From an uncultured Granulosicoccaceae bacterium (GTDB lineage Bacteria > Pseudomonadota > Gammaproteobacteria > Granulosicoccales > Granulosicoccaceae): a DNA stretch of 36,631 bases. The position numbers were made by a program, and so were the translations under genes. The notes below the pieces were generated by a model. That model worked only from the letters and a program-made list of their open reading frames with translations. It did no database searches and was not told the DNA's origin. This document shows positions 6,597 through 18,342 of the stretch, one piece after another. How positions within the stretch are numbered: position 1 is the first letter of the stretch; every line of letters begins with the position of its first letter. The stretch lies in assembly GCA_937922015.1 (NCBI GenBank), contig CAKZVB010000320.1, forward strand, positions 1 to 36,631. Direction: 5' to 3'.

Positions 6597-7562
6597 ATGA
6601 ATAATACCGACGAAATTGATCACACCAACCCAATCAGTAAATCAACAGAACAAGGTTTACAGCGCCCTCGCCAACCATTAATCGCAGCGCTCATGTCGGT
6701 GTTTCTGCCTGGTTTCGGGCAGTTGTACAACGGCCAGATCAATAGAGGCATATGGGTCTATCTGTGCTTTTGCGTTTTGGTTGTTCCGCTTATGGCGGGC
6801 ATCGCTTTGTATCTGCCTGTCGCGCTGACGTCCATTGTCCTGGGGTTAAGCCTGCTAATCACACTGGCTGTATGGATGTTTGGAACGCTCGATGCGTGGC
6901 GCCAGGCACGCCGACTACCCGACTACAGATTAAAACCCTGGCAAACAAACGGTTTATACGTTGTGGTTTTTGTAGTCTGCAATATCTTAATTCTGCAACT
7001 GATGATGAACTGGGTACGAACTCACCAGGTAGAAGCTTTTCGAATCCCGAGCAACAGCATGTCACCAACCGTATTAAAAGGGGATTTTCTTTTTGCCAAT
7101 AAGAACTATAACTGCCCCAACTGTCGCCATCTCGTTTCGCGTGGCGATGTGGCGATATTTGTCTACCCCGATAACCGCAACAGGTATTACATAAAACGAG
7201 TTCTCGGCCTGCCGGGTGATCGGGTTAGAGTGAGTTCTGACGGCTTATTCATTAACGATCAATTACTGGGACAGACACAAGGTTCAAGTGACAACCTCAT
7301 AACAGAAACTATGGATGGCAGACAATGGCAGGTTGACTGGGGCACCGCAACGATACAGAGTTTCGAGACAACAGTTGCTTCAGGTCATGCATTTGTATTG
7401 GGAGATAACAGGTCAAAGAGCATTGACTCGAGAGAATTTGGCCAGGTGCCTCTTGGCGATATCGTTGGCTTGTCACGGCAAGTCTGGTTTTCTAAAGGCG
7501 CTGATGGCATCCGCTGGTCACGGCTGGGGACATCACTACAACCTGCTGTGGCAACGCCATAA
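6597..7562 (+). CDS. lepB: Type I signal peptidase with extra N-terminal membrane domain
   Basis: The 321-residue protein has about four hydrophobic segments in residues 25-145, beginning with a motif (SVFLPGFGQLYNGQINRGI) typical of small TM2-like membrane modules. The peptidase domain follows. Ser154 in PSNSM is the nucleophile, Lys200 in YYIKRVLGLPGDRV is the general base, and VLGDNRSKSIDSREFG is the box E motif. It should cleave Sec/Tat signal peptides on the periplasmic side of the inner membrane. A CPNC motif at 173-176 in the region between Ser and Lys is unusual. AGGA precedes the ATG. The gene is not in the usual lepA-lepB-rnc context but in an operon with an ECF sigma factor, so it may be a second, dedicated signal peptidase; the symbol describes the family only. 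Confidence 0.88.
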   Translation: MNNTDEIDHTNPISKSTEQGLQRPRQPLIAALMSVFLPGFGQLYNGQINRGIWVYLCFCVLVVPLMAGIALYLPVALTSIVLGLSLLITLAVWMFGTLDAWRQARRLPDYRLKPWQTNGLYVVVFVVCNILILQLMMNWVRTHQVEAFRIPSNSMSPTVLKGDFLFANKNYNCPNCRHLVSRGDVAIFVYPDNRNRYYIKRVLGLPGDRVRVSSDGLFINDQLLGQTQGSSDNLITETMDGRQWQVDWGTATIQSFETTVASGHAFVLGDNRSKSIDSREFGQVPLGDIVGLSRQVWFSKGADGIRWSRLGTSLQPAVATP

Positions 7563-7570
7563 GTGCAGAT

Positions 7571-7606
7571 GTTGCAGCAAAGCCAGGCCTCGCATGGCGA
7601 TGCAAC
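7571..7606. terminator. Nested hairpin between convergent genes
   Basis: GTTGCA (7571-7576) pairs with TGCAAC (7601-7606), and inside it GCCA (7582-7585) pairs with TGGC (7595-7598). It lies 8 bases after the signal peptidase stop and 24 bases before the end of the convergent gene. There is no T-run, so terminator activity is uncertain. Confidence 0.4.
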
Positions 7607-7630
7607 AGTCCAACAGCTTGAGAAATTTGC

Positions 7631-9415
7631 TCAGGAGCTATTCCAACGACCAACTGTTATCCGGCTTTTACCCTCGATATCGATCGGCTCAGGCGCTTTT
7701 GCAGGATCAATAGATGCGGTATTTTCATAACCCAAAGCGATTAGCGTCTGCCTGAGATCATCGTCTTGCAGATGAAGTTCGACGTACTCCTGATCCCACC
7801 ATACTAATTCGCCATTGCTGACCCTCGCGTAGACAAAGGCTGTGTTCTGATCGGCAAGGTATATCTCCGGCACCTTTTGCGCGCACTCAACAATAAAACC
7901 GGTATTGAGATGCGCTGCAAGATCGGTGTCTTTAAATATCTCGTCTGGCCGGGTAGCTGAGATATTAACCTTCCGATACCGATCTATGTTTAAAAACAAA
8001 CTGACATCCAGGATGGTCAACGTATGGTTGCTACCGAATGCTCCGGTTCTGGGCAACTCGCCCTCCTCAACATCATTGTCGAGAAATTCAAAATGAATCT
8101 GCTTGGTTTCAGAGTTCACCCATGACAAAAACAACGACGGCATGCCATTGTATGCTTCAACGTTGTGGTACAAAAGATCATCAACCGCCTTATAGCGACC
8201 TGTTTTATTACCCCGACTCCAGGCTCTTACTACAGTTTCGGCCGGGTGTGTCACCATGAAAAACAAAAAAACACGATCACCAAACCTTGACAACAGACGA
8301 CTGTCTTTTTCTACCACAAAACTATCAAACCTGAAGCGGTCAATCAGCAGATGAGACAATTCTCCGCATGAAGACTTATAATTCATATACCGGTCAAGAC
8401 GCTTGTCTACAACTTCCAGCTCATTGCCGGTAAGCATCGCTGCGTATTTACGATCATCACCAAGAGACTCATAGTCGAGCAGGTACTTACGCCAGTAGTC
8501 GGTACTGATTAACGCAAAATCCTCCCAGCGCTTACCGAGCTTCGCTGCCAACTGTCGCTGTTGCGGTCTGATGGTGCTTTTGCCCGACGCAGAAGCCCCC
8601 TTCACATTTAACACTACTGGTTTATCCTGCGTTGGAAGCAACGTATAACCCTCGCCCACAATGCCGCGATCCCATAGTGGCTTGATGACCGCATCAATAA
8701 CATCAGCGCCATGGTTGTTAGCAACCTGATTAACAACTATGTCAGTCAATAGCTCGACGTCATGCATAAGCTTGCCGCGATGCCCGACAACTATATCTAC
8801 CGTTTTAGCCAATGCCGTCAGACAACTACGCTCAAGGGGAACTTCACATGATTCGGCAGCTATTTTCCATTGTTTCACTGCGACGAGTTCAATCGGTTCA
8901 TCAACGCTGCTATCAGATGCGTCAGCTACAGGTGCTGCACTTGAAAAAAGTCTTTGTAGCAGCGTCTGCTTTTCACCGACTAATTCTGTAGCTTGTCGCT
9001 TGAATATTCTGCTATTAAGTTGATCTTCGACATACTGCCTCGCCATCTTTTTTTCTGTATCAAATGCAGCGGTTATCTGACTCATTTCCGGCAGCATGTA
9101 CTTTGTGTAGATTGCGTGCACCATACCCCGAAGGTTAATACCTAAATCTTCGTAATTGGGCCCGTCGGGCACGGACAAGTCCGCCGTCACCCTGACCAAC
9201 AAGGCATGCACCACAAGTCGTTCAGGACGAAGTGCTATGAGTTCGAGAACCCGAAGGCCGGTAAGATCAGACAGTTCTTTCGCCTGCGCGTAACTGACAG
9301 TGGAATTCTCTTCACGCAGCAAAGTAACCAGCGGCCAGAGTGGAGCTGGTATATCTGAATTTAAACCCGGGTTCCATGCGTCGAATGGCTCAACGCCAGT
9401 GGTCTGTGCATTCAT
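7631..9415 (-). CDS. Large P-loop protein, predicted kinase-like, unknown function
   Basis: The 594-residue soluble protein has no signal peptide. Residues 1-260 are helical and lack motifs I recognise. A Walker A loop, GASASGKST, is centred on Lys279, followed by LISTDYWRKYLLDYESLG, which places an Asp shortly after the P-loop as in small-molecule or zeta-toxin-like kinases. Further on, LLIDRFRFDSF and VFLFFMVTHPAETVVRAW look like the later strands of a P-loop kinase, with arginines in the lid position (RAWSRGNKTGRY). The last 130 residues form a separate region. The start used is ATG-9415; a TTG at 9460 with AAGAG upstream would add 15 residues. It lies downstream of amiC, 57 bases away. 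Substrate and role are unknown. Confidence 0.72.
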   Translation of the reverse strand: MNAQTTGVEPFDAWNPGLNSDIPAPLWPLVTLLREENSTVSYAQAKELSDLTGLRVLELIALRPERLVVHALLVRVTADLSVPDGPNYEDLGINLRGMVHAIYTKYMLPEMSQITAAFDTEKKMARQYVEDQLNSRIFKRQATELVGEKQTLLQRLFSSAAPVADASDSSVDEPIELVAVKQWKIAAESCEVPLERSCLTALAKTVDIVVGHRGKLMHDVELLTDIVVNQVANNHGADVIDAVIKPLWDRGIVGEGYTLLPTQDKPVVLNVKGASASGKSTIRPQQRQLAAKLGKRWEDFALISTDYWRKYLLDYESLGDDRKYAAMLTGNELEVVDKRLDRYMNYKSSCGELSHLLIDRFRFDSFVVEKDSRLLSRFGDRVFLFFMVTHPAETVVRAWSRGNKTGRYKAVDDLLYHNVEAYNGMPSLFLSWVNSETKQIHFEFLDNDVEEGELPRTGAFGSNHTLTILDVSLFLNIDRYRKVNISATRPDEIFKDTDLAAHLNTGFIVECAQKVPEIYLADQNTAFVYARVSNGELVWWDQEYVELHLQDDDLRQTLIALGYENTASIDPAKAPEPIDIEGKSRITVGRWNSS

Positions 9416-9472
9416 ATTTTTCGTTGCGGTGACTTGGTATATGCCCTCGCCAAACAACAAACTCTTGTCGCG

Positions 9473-10693
9473 TCAGCCGCGATTTCTTTTGACCAGACTT
9501 GCGACTATTGAGTCAGGAGGTGCATTCTCGACAAAGTACTCAACCACGCCCTCGGTTATTGCTTTGGCAAGCTTGCGACGATGCCGTCGGGACTTTAATT
9601 TGGCCTCTTCTCGCGGGTTGGAGATGAATGCAGTTTCTACCAGCAATGAGGGCACATCCGGCGCTCTCAATACGGCAAAACCGGCCTGCTCTACATGCTC
9701 TTTATGCAGGGTATTAACTTTGCCCAACTGCTTGAGTATTAAACTTCCACACTCGATACTGGATTCAAGCACAGCGTTTTGCGCCAGATCTATAAGCGTT
9801 CGGGTGAGTGGCGCTGTTGAATCGCCAACGACAATTTCACCAAAGAGTTTGTCCGCCTGGTTTTCAGTTTCGGCCAGTAGCTCTGCAGCTCGCGAGCTAG
9901 CCCCTTTTGTCGATAACGCAAATACCGATGAGCCATGCGCTGACTTTTTAGGAAAGGCATCTGCGTGCACAGAAATCAGCAGATCTGCCCGGCCCGCGCG
10001 TGCTCTTCTGACACGCTCCGGCAACGATAGATAACGATCGTCGTCACGAATTAGCAGCGGCTTAAAACCCTTTCGCTTGCGAAGCTTCTTGTGAAGCTCC
10101 TTAGCGATCAGCAGTGTGATTTCTTTTTCCTGAGTCTTCTTGTGGCCGATAGCGCCGGGATCTTTGCCACCATGACCGGCATCGATAGCAATGACGATAT
10201 CGCGCAGATCGGCAGCGTCTACGGGTTCATCGGCTTCGACGGGTGTGATTGGTTTCAGACCCAGATCAACCACCAGCCGCTTTCGTTTAGTTCCTTTAAA
10301 TTGATAGATCCGGCCACTGACGTCAGCAGGCTTTCCATTGACATCAAGCACAATCCGCAAGTCATCGACATTGCGTTTGCCATAACGAATTCTTTTCACG
10401 GTACCGCGAGCCTTTAGATCACGCGATAACAGGGTAGACACCCGGCTGGACGCCAGATCAACCACCACCCGTTGCGGATTATCCAGAACAAACACCTTGA
10501 AGCTGGCAGGAATCTCGTCCAGATCAAGATGCAGCTTCATCCGTCCGCGATCTTCATGAAAATGCACACCGGTAATTTTTGTCCCGGCTGCGGCACCCGC
10601 GTGGGGTGCGAGCACAAGCCCGCTGCCAGCGCAGACCAGGCGTCCGGCAATATTCAGGAATTGCCGACGATCTTTATTGAGGTGTGATGCCAC
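9473..10693 (-). CDS. amiC: N-acetylmuramoyl-L-alanine amidase, AmiC type
   Basis: The 406-residue protein removes stem peptides from peptidoglycan, splitting the septal wall so that daughter cells separate. The N-terminus carries a twin-arginine signal (DRRQFLNIAG, then a hydrophobic stretch ending about AGAAAG), as in Escherichia coli AmiC. An AMIN domain follows at about residues 40-140 and the zinc-dependent Amidase_3 domain at about 165-395. Visible zinc or catalytic residues are His174 (DAGHGGKDPG), His243 (SVHADAF) and Glu353 (VETAFISN). The start is GTG. In many gammaproteobacteria tsaE is followed by amiB; here the amidase has a Tat signal, so amiC describes it better, although the orthology is not certain. 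Confidence 0.92.
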   Translation of the reverse strand: MASHLNKDRRQFLNIAGRLVCAGSGLVLAPHAGAAAGTKITGVHFHEDRGRMKLHLDLDEIPASFKVFVLDNPQRVVVDLASSRVSTLLSRDLKARGTVKRIRYGKRNVDDLRIVLDVNGKPADVSGRIYQFKGTKRKRLVVDLGLKPITPVEADEPVDAADLRDIVIAIDAGHGGKDPGAIGHKKTQEKEITLLIAKELHKKLRKRKGFKPLLIRDDDRYLSLPERVRRARAGRADLLISVHADAFPKKSAHGSSVFALSTKGASSRAAELLAETENQADKLFGEIVVGDSTAPLTRTLIDLAQNAVLESSIECGSLILKQLGKVNTLHKEHVEQAGFAVLRAPDVPSLLVETAFISNPREEAKLKSRRHRRKLAKAITEGVVEYFVENAPPDSIVASLVKRNRG

Positions 10694-10765
10694 TGCGTAG
10701 ACCTGTTGCTTTTATTATCTAGGTTGTAACAAAAAAGTTACGCACCGACAATATCGATTCTTCCT

Positions 10766-10809
10766 GTGAATTTAGCAAGATAGTGAGACACTTTAAAGTA
10801 AAAATTCAC
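10766..10809. promoter_or_regulatory. Nested inverted repeats in the tsaE-amiC gap
   Basis: GTGAATTT (10766-10773) and AAATTCAC (10802-10809) form a perfect 8-bp inverted repeat. Inside it is the perfect palindrome ACTTTAAAGT (10790-10799). Nearer amiC, GTAAC-six A/T-GTTAC lies around 10724-10740. The 217-base gap suggests amiC has its own control region or that a terminator follows tsaE. No protein can be assigned. Confidence 0.35.
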
Positions 10810-10910
10810 CGAAGCTTGCCACTGGTAACCAGCACGTAACAGTTATTACGGCGCATTTTGGCCGCCGGGCATAAACGACCGCTACGGTAGTCGTACTGCT
10901 ACCATCGGGA

Positions 10911-11390
10911 TCAAAGCCGGGTTACCGACAAAAGTCGTGATTCCGCATCGTTATGGCTTATTGATATTTCATAAGTGACGAGTCCTTTCAAGTCCGGTGC
11001 TCTTTCCGGCCACTCTATTAGCAGCGCCGAGTCTGTTGCCAGCAAGTCCCGAAAGCCGATAAATTCCAACTCCTCCGGATCGTTCAGGCGATATAAATCC
11101 AGATGACACACTCGCCCCGCTGGTGTGGAGTAGTCTTCCAGTAAAGTATAGGTTGGGCTTTTAACCGGCCCGCTATGCCCGCAGGCGCGAAGAAAGCCAC
11201 GACAGAAGGTGGTTTTTCCGGCCCCCAATTCACCGCTTAGTGTAATAAAAGACCCTGCTAACCGGCCGAACCCTATTAGCTGCCCGGCAAAGGAAGCGCC
11301 AGCTGATTCCATCGCAGACTCACCAGCCACTACCGACTGCCCGACAGCCTGGCTGGTGTCTACGCTATGTTCGTTAACGTGATCATTCAT
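10911..11390 (-). CDS. tsaE: tRNA threonylcarbamoyladenosine biosynthesis ATPase TsaE
   Basis: The 159-residue cytoplasmic protein is the ATPase partner of the TsaB-TsaD complex that makes the t6A modification at A37 of tRNAs reading ANN codons. The Walker A loop is SGELGAGKTT at about residues 54-63. The family-specific SPTYTLLEDY segment follows near residue 90, then HLDLYRL and the LLIEWPER motif near residue 131. Length is typical of the family. The neighbouring amidase downstream is the usual gammaproteobacterial arrangement. The N-terminal 25 residues are a Ser/Ala-rich extension, so a slightly later start is possible. Confidence 0.93.
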   Translation of the reverse strand: MNDHVNEHSVDTSQAVGQSVVAGESAMESAGASFAGQLIGFGRLAGSFITLSGELGAGKTTFCRGFLRACGHSGPVKSPTYTLLEDYSTPAGRVCHLDLYRLNDPEELEFIGFRDLLATDSALLIEWPERAPDLKGLVTYEISISHNDAESRLLSVTRL

Positions 11391-11481
11391 AGCCCAAGTG
11401 TGCCACTCAAAGTTTCCCGAGTGAAGAGCACCCGACCACCGACGCGACTACAAAGGCGCGTTGTTGCTGCTACGCAAACTG

Positions 11482-12507
11482 CTAGTGCTCAATTCTCAGA
11501 GCGGTAAGCTGATTCACCACACGATCAACAAAGCGGACGCCCATGTTATCTGTGAACTGGCTAAGCAAGCCATCGACGGGGGTGAAATTAACCAGCTTCT
11601 CCGCATCAAAGATATCCCGGGCAACTGACATTTCACTACCAATCGCATCGACCAGGCCATTCTCTACGGCCTGTTCTCCCGTCCATATCAAGCCACTGAA
11701 AATGTCCGGATCATCGTCAAGCGCATCGCCCCTGCCCTCACGAACCGCACTCTTGAACTGCTCATGAATATCTGCCAGCAGGGTTTCCATGTGGGCAACT
11801 TCCTCTGTTTTTAGCGGCGAGAAAGGATCGAGGAAGGCTTTATTGTTACCAGACGTTATCAGTCGCCTTTCGACACCCAGCTTCTCCAGCGTACCTTCAA
11901 AACCAAAACCACCACTTCGCACTCCGATAGAACCGACAAGACTGCCTTTGTCGGCAAAGATTTTGTCCGCTGCTGCAGCGATGTAGTATCCACCGGAGGC
12001 ACAAAGATCTTCGATAACAGCATAAAGCGGGATATCTTCGTGTTCTGCACGCAGGCGTCGAACTTCGTCAAAGACCCGGCCGGATTGCACCGGACTTCCG
12101 CCGGGGCTGTTAATACGCAGAATTACCCCAGCGGTATTTTCATGTTCAAAAGCCGCTTTAACACCGGCGATTATGCGATCTGCACTGGCATCTTTACCCG
12201 CGGCGATGGGTCCGCTTACATCGATAATCGCGGTATGGCTTTTACTTTCCTCAAATGGTGAGCTAAACATCCCTTTACCAAATGCCAGCAGCAAAGCGGT
12301 CGCCACGTAGGCAAAACCCAATAGTTTAAAAAAAATGCCCCAGCGTCTGCTACGTCGCTGCTCCCTGATAGATTCGGTCGCCAGCTTTTCGATAACGCTA
12401 CGTTCCCAGCCGGGCCGTCGCTCTGACCTGGCAGAGGACCGGTAACCCTGTCCGTAATCGTCGTGAGCTACTCGTTCACCGCGCGCCCATTTTTGATCGT
12501 CATTCAT
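11482..12507 (-). CDS. sppA: S49 family peptidase, short SppA type
   Basis: The 341-residue membrane-anchored serine protease has one N-terminal helix at about residues 59-80, with the catalytic domain in the periplasm. Signature segments are LRINSPGGSP, then Ser171 in CASGGYYIAAAADKI and Lys223 in SGNNKAFLDPFSP. The 52-residue spacing matches the Ser/Lys dyad of short bacterial SppA enzymes. It is thought to degrade leftover signal peptides and to take part in membrane protein quality control. The short single-domain form differs from the duplicated E. coli SppA. It sits 208 bases downstream of rluC, as in many gammaproteobacteria, although the HAD-phosphatase gene often found between them is absent. 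Confidence 0.9.
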   Translation of the reverse strand: MNDDQKWARGERVAHDDYGQGYRSSARSERRPGWERSVIEKLATESIREQRRSRRWGIFFKLLGFAYVATALLLAFGKGMFSSPFEESKSHTAIIDVSGPIAAGKDASADRIIAGVKAAFEHENTAGVILRINSPGGSPVQSGRVFDEVRRLRAEHEDIPLYAVIEDLCASGGYYIAAAADKIFADKGSLVGSIGVRSGGFGFEGTLEKLGVERRLITSGNNKAFLDPFSPLKTEEVAHMETLLADIHEQFKSAVREGRGDALDDDPDIFSGLIWTGEQAVENGLVDAIGSEMSVARDIFDAEKLVNFTPVDGLLSQFTDNMGVRFVDRVVNQLTALRIEH

Positions 12508-12715
12508 AATTTTTTTTCACTTTAATATCAGAGAATGCTTTACAAAGCAGTGGCATACACCGGTTTACAAACCAGCCTCACCGAATCAGTACTTCGGCAA
12601 ATGCTGCAAGTTACAGCCCGCAGACACAGCTAATACAGACCGTCGCACCCGCGACTAATGCAACTGGCGTACCTACGTGTGAGTGGCTAAAACAACCTCG
12701 GCTGCAAATGTGCCT

Positions 12716-13684
12716 TCACGATTTACTGCCATTTAGCAACGTATGCACGCTGCCCCAGTTTTCTGCCGGCTCAGATCTAAACTTCAGCAGCTCTGCGGCT
12801 TGCCGATCGTTTTGCCGAATGGCTGGAAATGCAATCGACGCCGCGTGCAGGTACATACGCGCCACGCCACCCTTCGAACCCAGTTTGTTTAACTGGCGAT
12901 CACCGTAACGGGAATCCCCAAGCACAGGGTGACCGCAATGGGCCCCGTGTACTCTTATTTGATGCGTGCGACCGGTTTCAATTTCAACATCAACCACCGA
13001 ACAAACTCTGCCGGGAGTATTCGGCGTAAAGCGTGAAAGTGCTGGTTTGCCCTGTTGATCGACCACCACCATGCGCTCTCCGGCCTCCGGTTGATTTTTA
13101 ACCAACGGCGCATCTACTGTCAGTGGATCAAGAAATTCCCCCTTCACAACCGCCTGATATCTCTTTTCCACGGCACCGTCACGCAACGCATCCTGAAAAT
13201 GCACGGCCGCTGGCCTGCTCCTTGCGAATACGAGACACCCGCTGGTCTCGCGATCAAGGCGGTGTACAAGGCTGATGGAAGAATCATCATAGATGCGTTG
13301 AATCAGATCTATGGCGCCGAATTTTATGCCGGTTCCTCCGTGTACAGCCAGACCCGATGGCTTGTTTACTACAATCCATTGTTCGTTTTCCCAGATAACC
13401 GCATTTTCCAGCTCTGCGATTAAGCCGGCCGGGAGATGAACGACTGTTTCGGCGCTGACGGTAACGGGCGGCACTCGTACATCGTCACCCTCGGAAAGCT
13501 TAAAACCCGGCTTCACGCGTCCTTTATTGACGCGCACCTGTCCGGTACGCAATAAACGATAAACCAGACTGCGAGGTACGGTTTTGAGCAAGCTCATCAG
13601 GAAGTTATCAATGCGTTGTCCTGAATTAGCCTGCGCTATAACAACGTGTTGAACCTGCCGGAAGTGTTCATCGGGAGGAAGCAT
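12716..13684 (-). CDS. rluC: 23S rRNA pseudouridine synthase RluC
   Basis: The 322-residue enzyme converts uridines 955, 2504 and 2580 of 23S rRNA (E. coli numbering) to pseudouridine. An S4 RNA-binding domain occupies about residues 21-85 (GQRIDNFLMSLLKTVPRSLVYRLLR cut short here, RVNKGRVKPGF). The RluA-type catalytic domain follows, with the active Asp144 in VHRLDRETSG. That is the same position as in E. coli RluC and supports the start chosen. GRTHQIRVH near the end of the fold is a family signature. The gene is divergent from rne, the classical gammaproteobacterial arrangement. No strong Shine-Dalgarno site precedes the ATG. Confidence 0.95.
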   Translation of the reverse strand: MLPPDEHFRQVQHVVIAQANSGQRIDNFLMSLLKTVPRSLVYRLLRTGQVRVNKGRVKPGFKLSEGDDVRVPPVTVSAETVVHLPAGLIAELENAVIWENEQWIVVNKPSGLAVHGGTGIKFGAIDLIQRIYDDSSISLVHRLDRETSGCLVFARSRPAAVHFQDALRDGAVEKRYQAVVKGEFLDPLTVDAPLVKNQPEAGERMVVVDQQGKPALSRFTPNTPGRVCSVVDVEIETGRTHQIRVHGAHCGHPVLGDSRYGDRQLNKLGSKGGVARMYLHAASIAFPAIRQNDRQAAELLKFRSEPAENWGSVHTLLNGSKS

Positions 13685-13709
13685 GGAGAAAGAATGTCAG
13701 TAGTCAGGT

Positions 13710-13738
13710 TTGAAGGGAGTCCAGTTGACTGCTATATT
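13710..13738 (+). promoter_or_regulatory. Candidate sigma-70 promoter for rne
   Basis: TTGAAG (13710-13715) and TATATT (13733-13738) are exactly 17 bases apart and match consensus at 4 and 5 of 6 positions. A start near 13745 would give an rne leader of about 440 bases, comparable to the 361-base leader of E. coli rne. The -35 box is only 26 bases from the divergent rluC start codon. Confidence 0.5.
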
Positions 13739-13744
13739 ACACCC

Positions 13745-14183
13745 AAGGGCTGGACAAATGTCTTTTATCATTCAGCCTGGAGAATAAACAATCAGGGCAA
13801 TCCGAGTTTCGACTACCCCCAGGAGTCCTAAAAGACACCTCCATTCGGGGAAACTACGCAGTCTCGTGTAGCCAAAAACACCACCCGTTCAACACACTGG
13901 AAATTAGGCCAAAAGCCTAACCCGCGAAGGCAAGGCCCTAATAACAACACACATAGAGTGTGGGCCCTCCCCAGACGGCGCCTGAAAATCAACAGCGAAC
14001 GGGCTCTAAGAACATTAAGTAGTTCGGCACCAATAACAAGACGGACAATCTGCTGACATGCAGTTATTTTTAAAACTACGAAAGGAATCACTTGTCACGA
14101 AGCGTGTAAACACACGAGTGTAAGGAGCGAATCAGCAAGTCCCATTGACCGAGGGTGCCGTCACATAACCAGACGAGAACCTC
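13745..14183 (+). promoter_or_regulatory. Long structured 5' leader of rne
   Basis: No gene is evident in this stretch. Hairpins visible by eye include CACAC-ATAGA-GTGTG (13948-13962), closed by GGCC/GGCC (13934-13937 with 13963-13966), and CACG-AAG-CGTG (14096-14106) inside a larger CACT/AGTG closure. In E. coli the rne leader is structured and is the target by which RNase E represses its own mRNA. The same role here is inferred from length and position. Homology of the individual hairpins was not tested. Confidence 0.45.
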
Positions 14184-17762
<3,579 letters not shown>

Positions 17763-17788
17763 CGTCGATACGCAGTTACAGCACCGGG

Positions 17789-17813
17789 AAGGCGCTCTCT
17801 GAGCGCCTTTTTT
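17789..17813 (+). terminator. Intrinsic terminator of rne
   Basis: GGCGCTC (17791-17797) and GAGCGCC (17801-17807) form a perfect GC-rich 7-bp stem with a three-base loop, extended by two A-T pairs and followed by TTTTTT (17808-17813). It lies 28 bases after the rne stop and separates rne from the pel operon. Confidence 0.93.
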
Positions 17814-18342
17814 ATATCAAAATAGCTATCGACATACCTTGATCTGCCTGCGGTCTTTGCCGCCACAACTTTGACTTCGCAGCAACTTACGCAGCATTTT
17901 CTGCACAATTCATCGTGTGCTTGCCAATTGCCCGTCGCGAAGCCCACACACAACACTTCCATCGCGTGTCGATGCCGGCCGCAAAATAACACCCTCGTTA
18001 TCCGACCGGATCCACCTATTACTCCTCGATTCTGGTAAACAACGGTGGCCGAGCGCACAAACCAGCCACCGGGAACCTGAGGCGATACAGGGTTTAACAC
18101 TTCGTCGCACTGCAGAAAACCATACAGCGGGGGACTAAATCCCGTTTTGCGTGTAACAACCCGGCAATGGAACGTTTCATGCTCCTTCTACGGCCGGTTT
18201 CTGTGACACAGCAACCAACATATGTGGGCCTTCGACTTTCGAGCGAGACCTGTGTTGATACATATAGGACCCCGGTGGAACACGGGTTGTACCAAAAACC
18301 GTTATTTCTACTTAATTAGAATCGAATTCGGAACCTGAACAC
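17814..18342. promoter_or_regulatory. Upstream region of the pel operon
   Basis: No credible gene lies in this 529-base gap, and its size suggests regulatory DNA. Near the 3' end, TTGTAC (18287-18292) and CTTAAT (18311-18316) are 18 bases apart and could be a weak promoter about 30 bases before pelC. An imperfect dyad, ACCCCGGTG-GAA-CACGGGT, lies around 18269-18287. I looked for the Pseudomonas FleQ box (GTCAAT-AA-ATTGAC type) and did not find one. The regulator is therefore unknown. Confidence 0.4.

Noticed and set aside
3118-7562. Exosortase / PEP-CTERM sorting system
   Set aside because: The peptidase has the Ser/Lys signature of a type I signal peptidase, and the LruC protein has no PEP-type or LPxTG-type C-terminal sorting signal.
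5704-7562. Zinc anti-sigma factor partner
   Set aside because: The small membrane protein lacks the HxxxCxxC motif, so it was not called a ZAS-type anti-sigma factor despite its position.
14058-14123. Twenty-one-codon basic peptide frame in the rne leader
   Set aside because: It has no ribosome site at proper spacing, and it overlaps the hairpins of the leader. It could be a leader peptide but nothing visible supports it.
17814-18342. FleQ-type operator upstream of pelC
   Set aside because: No sequence close to the Pseudomonas FleQ box was found; only a weak promoter and an imperfect dyad are visible.
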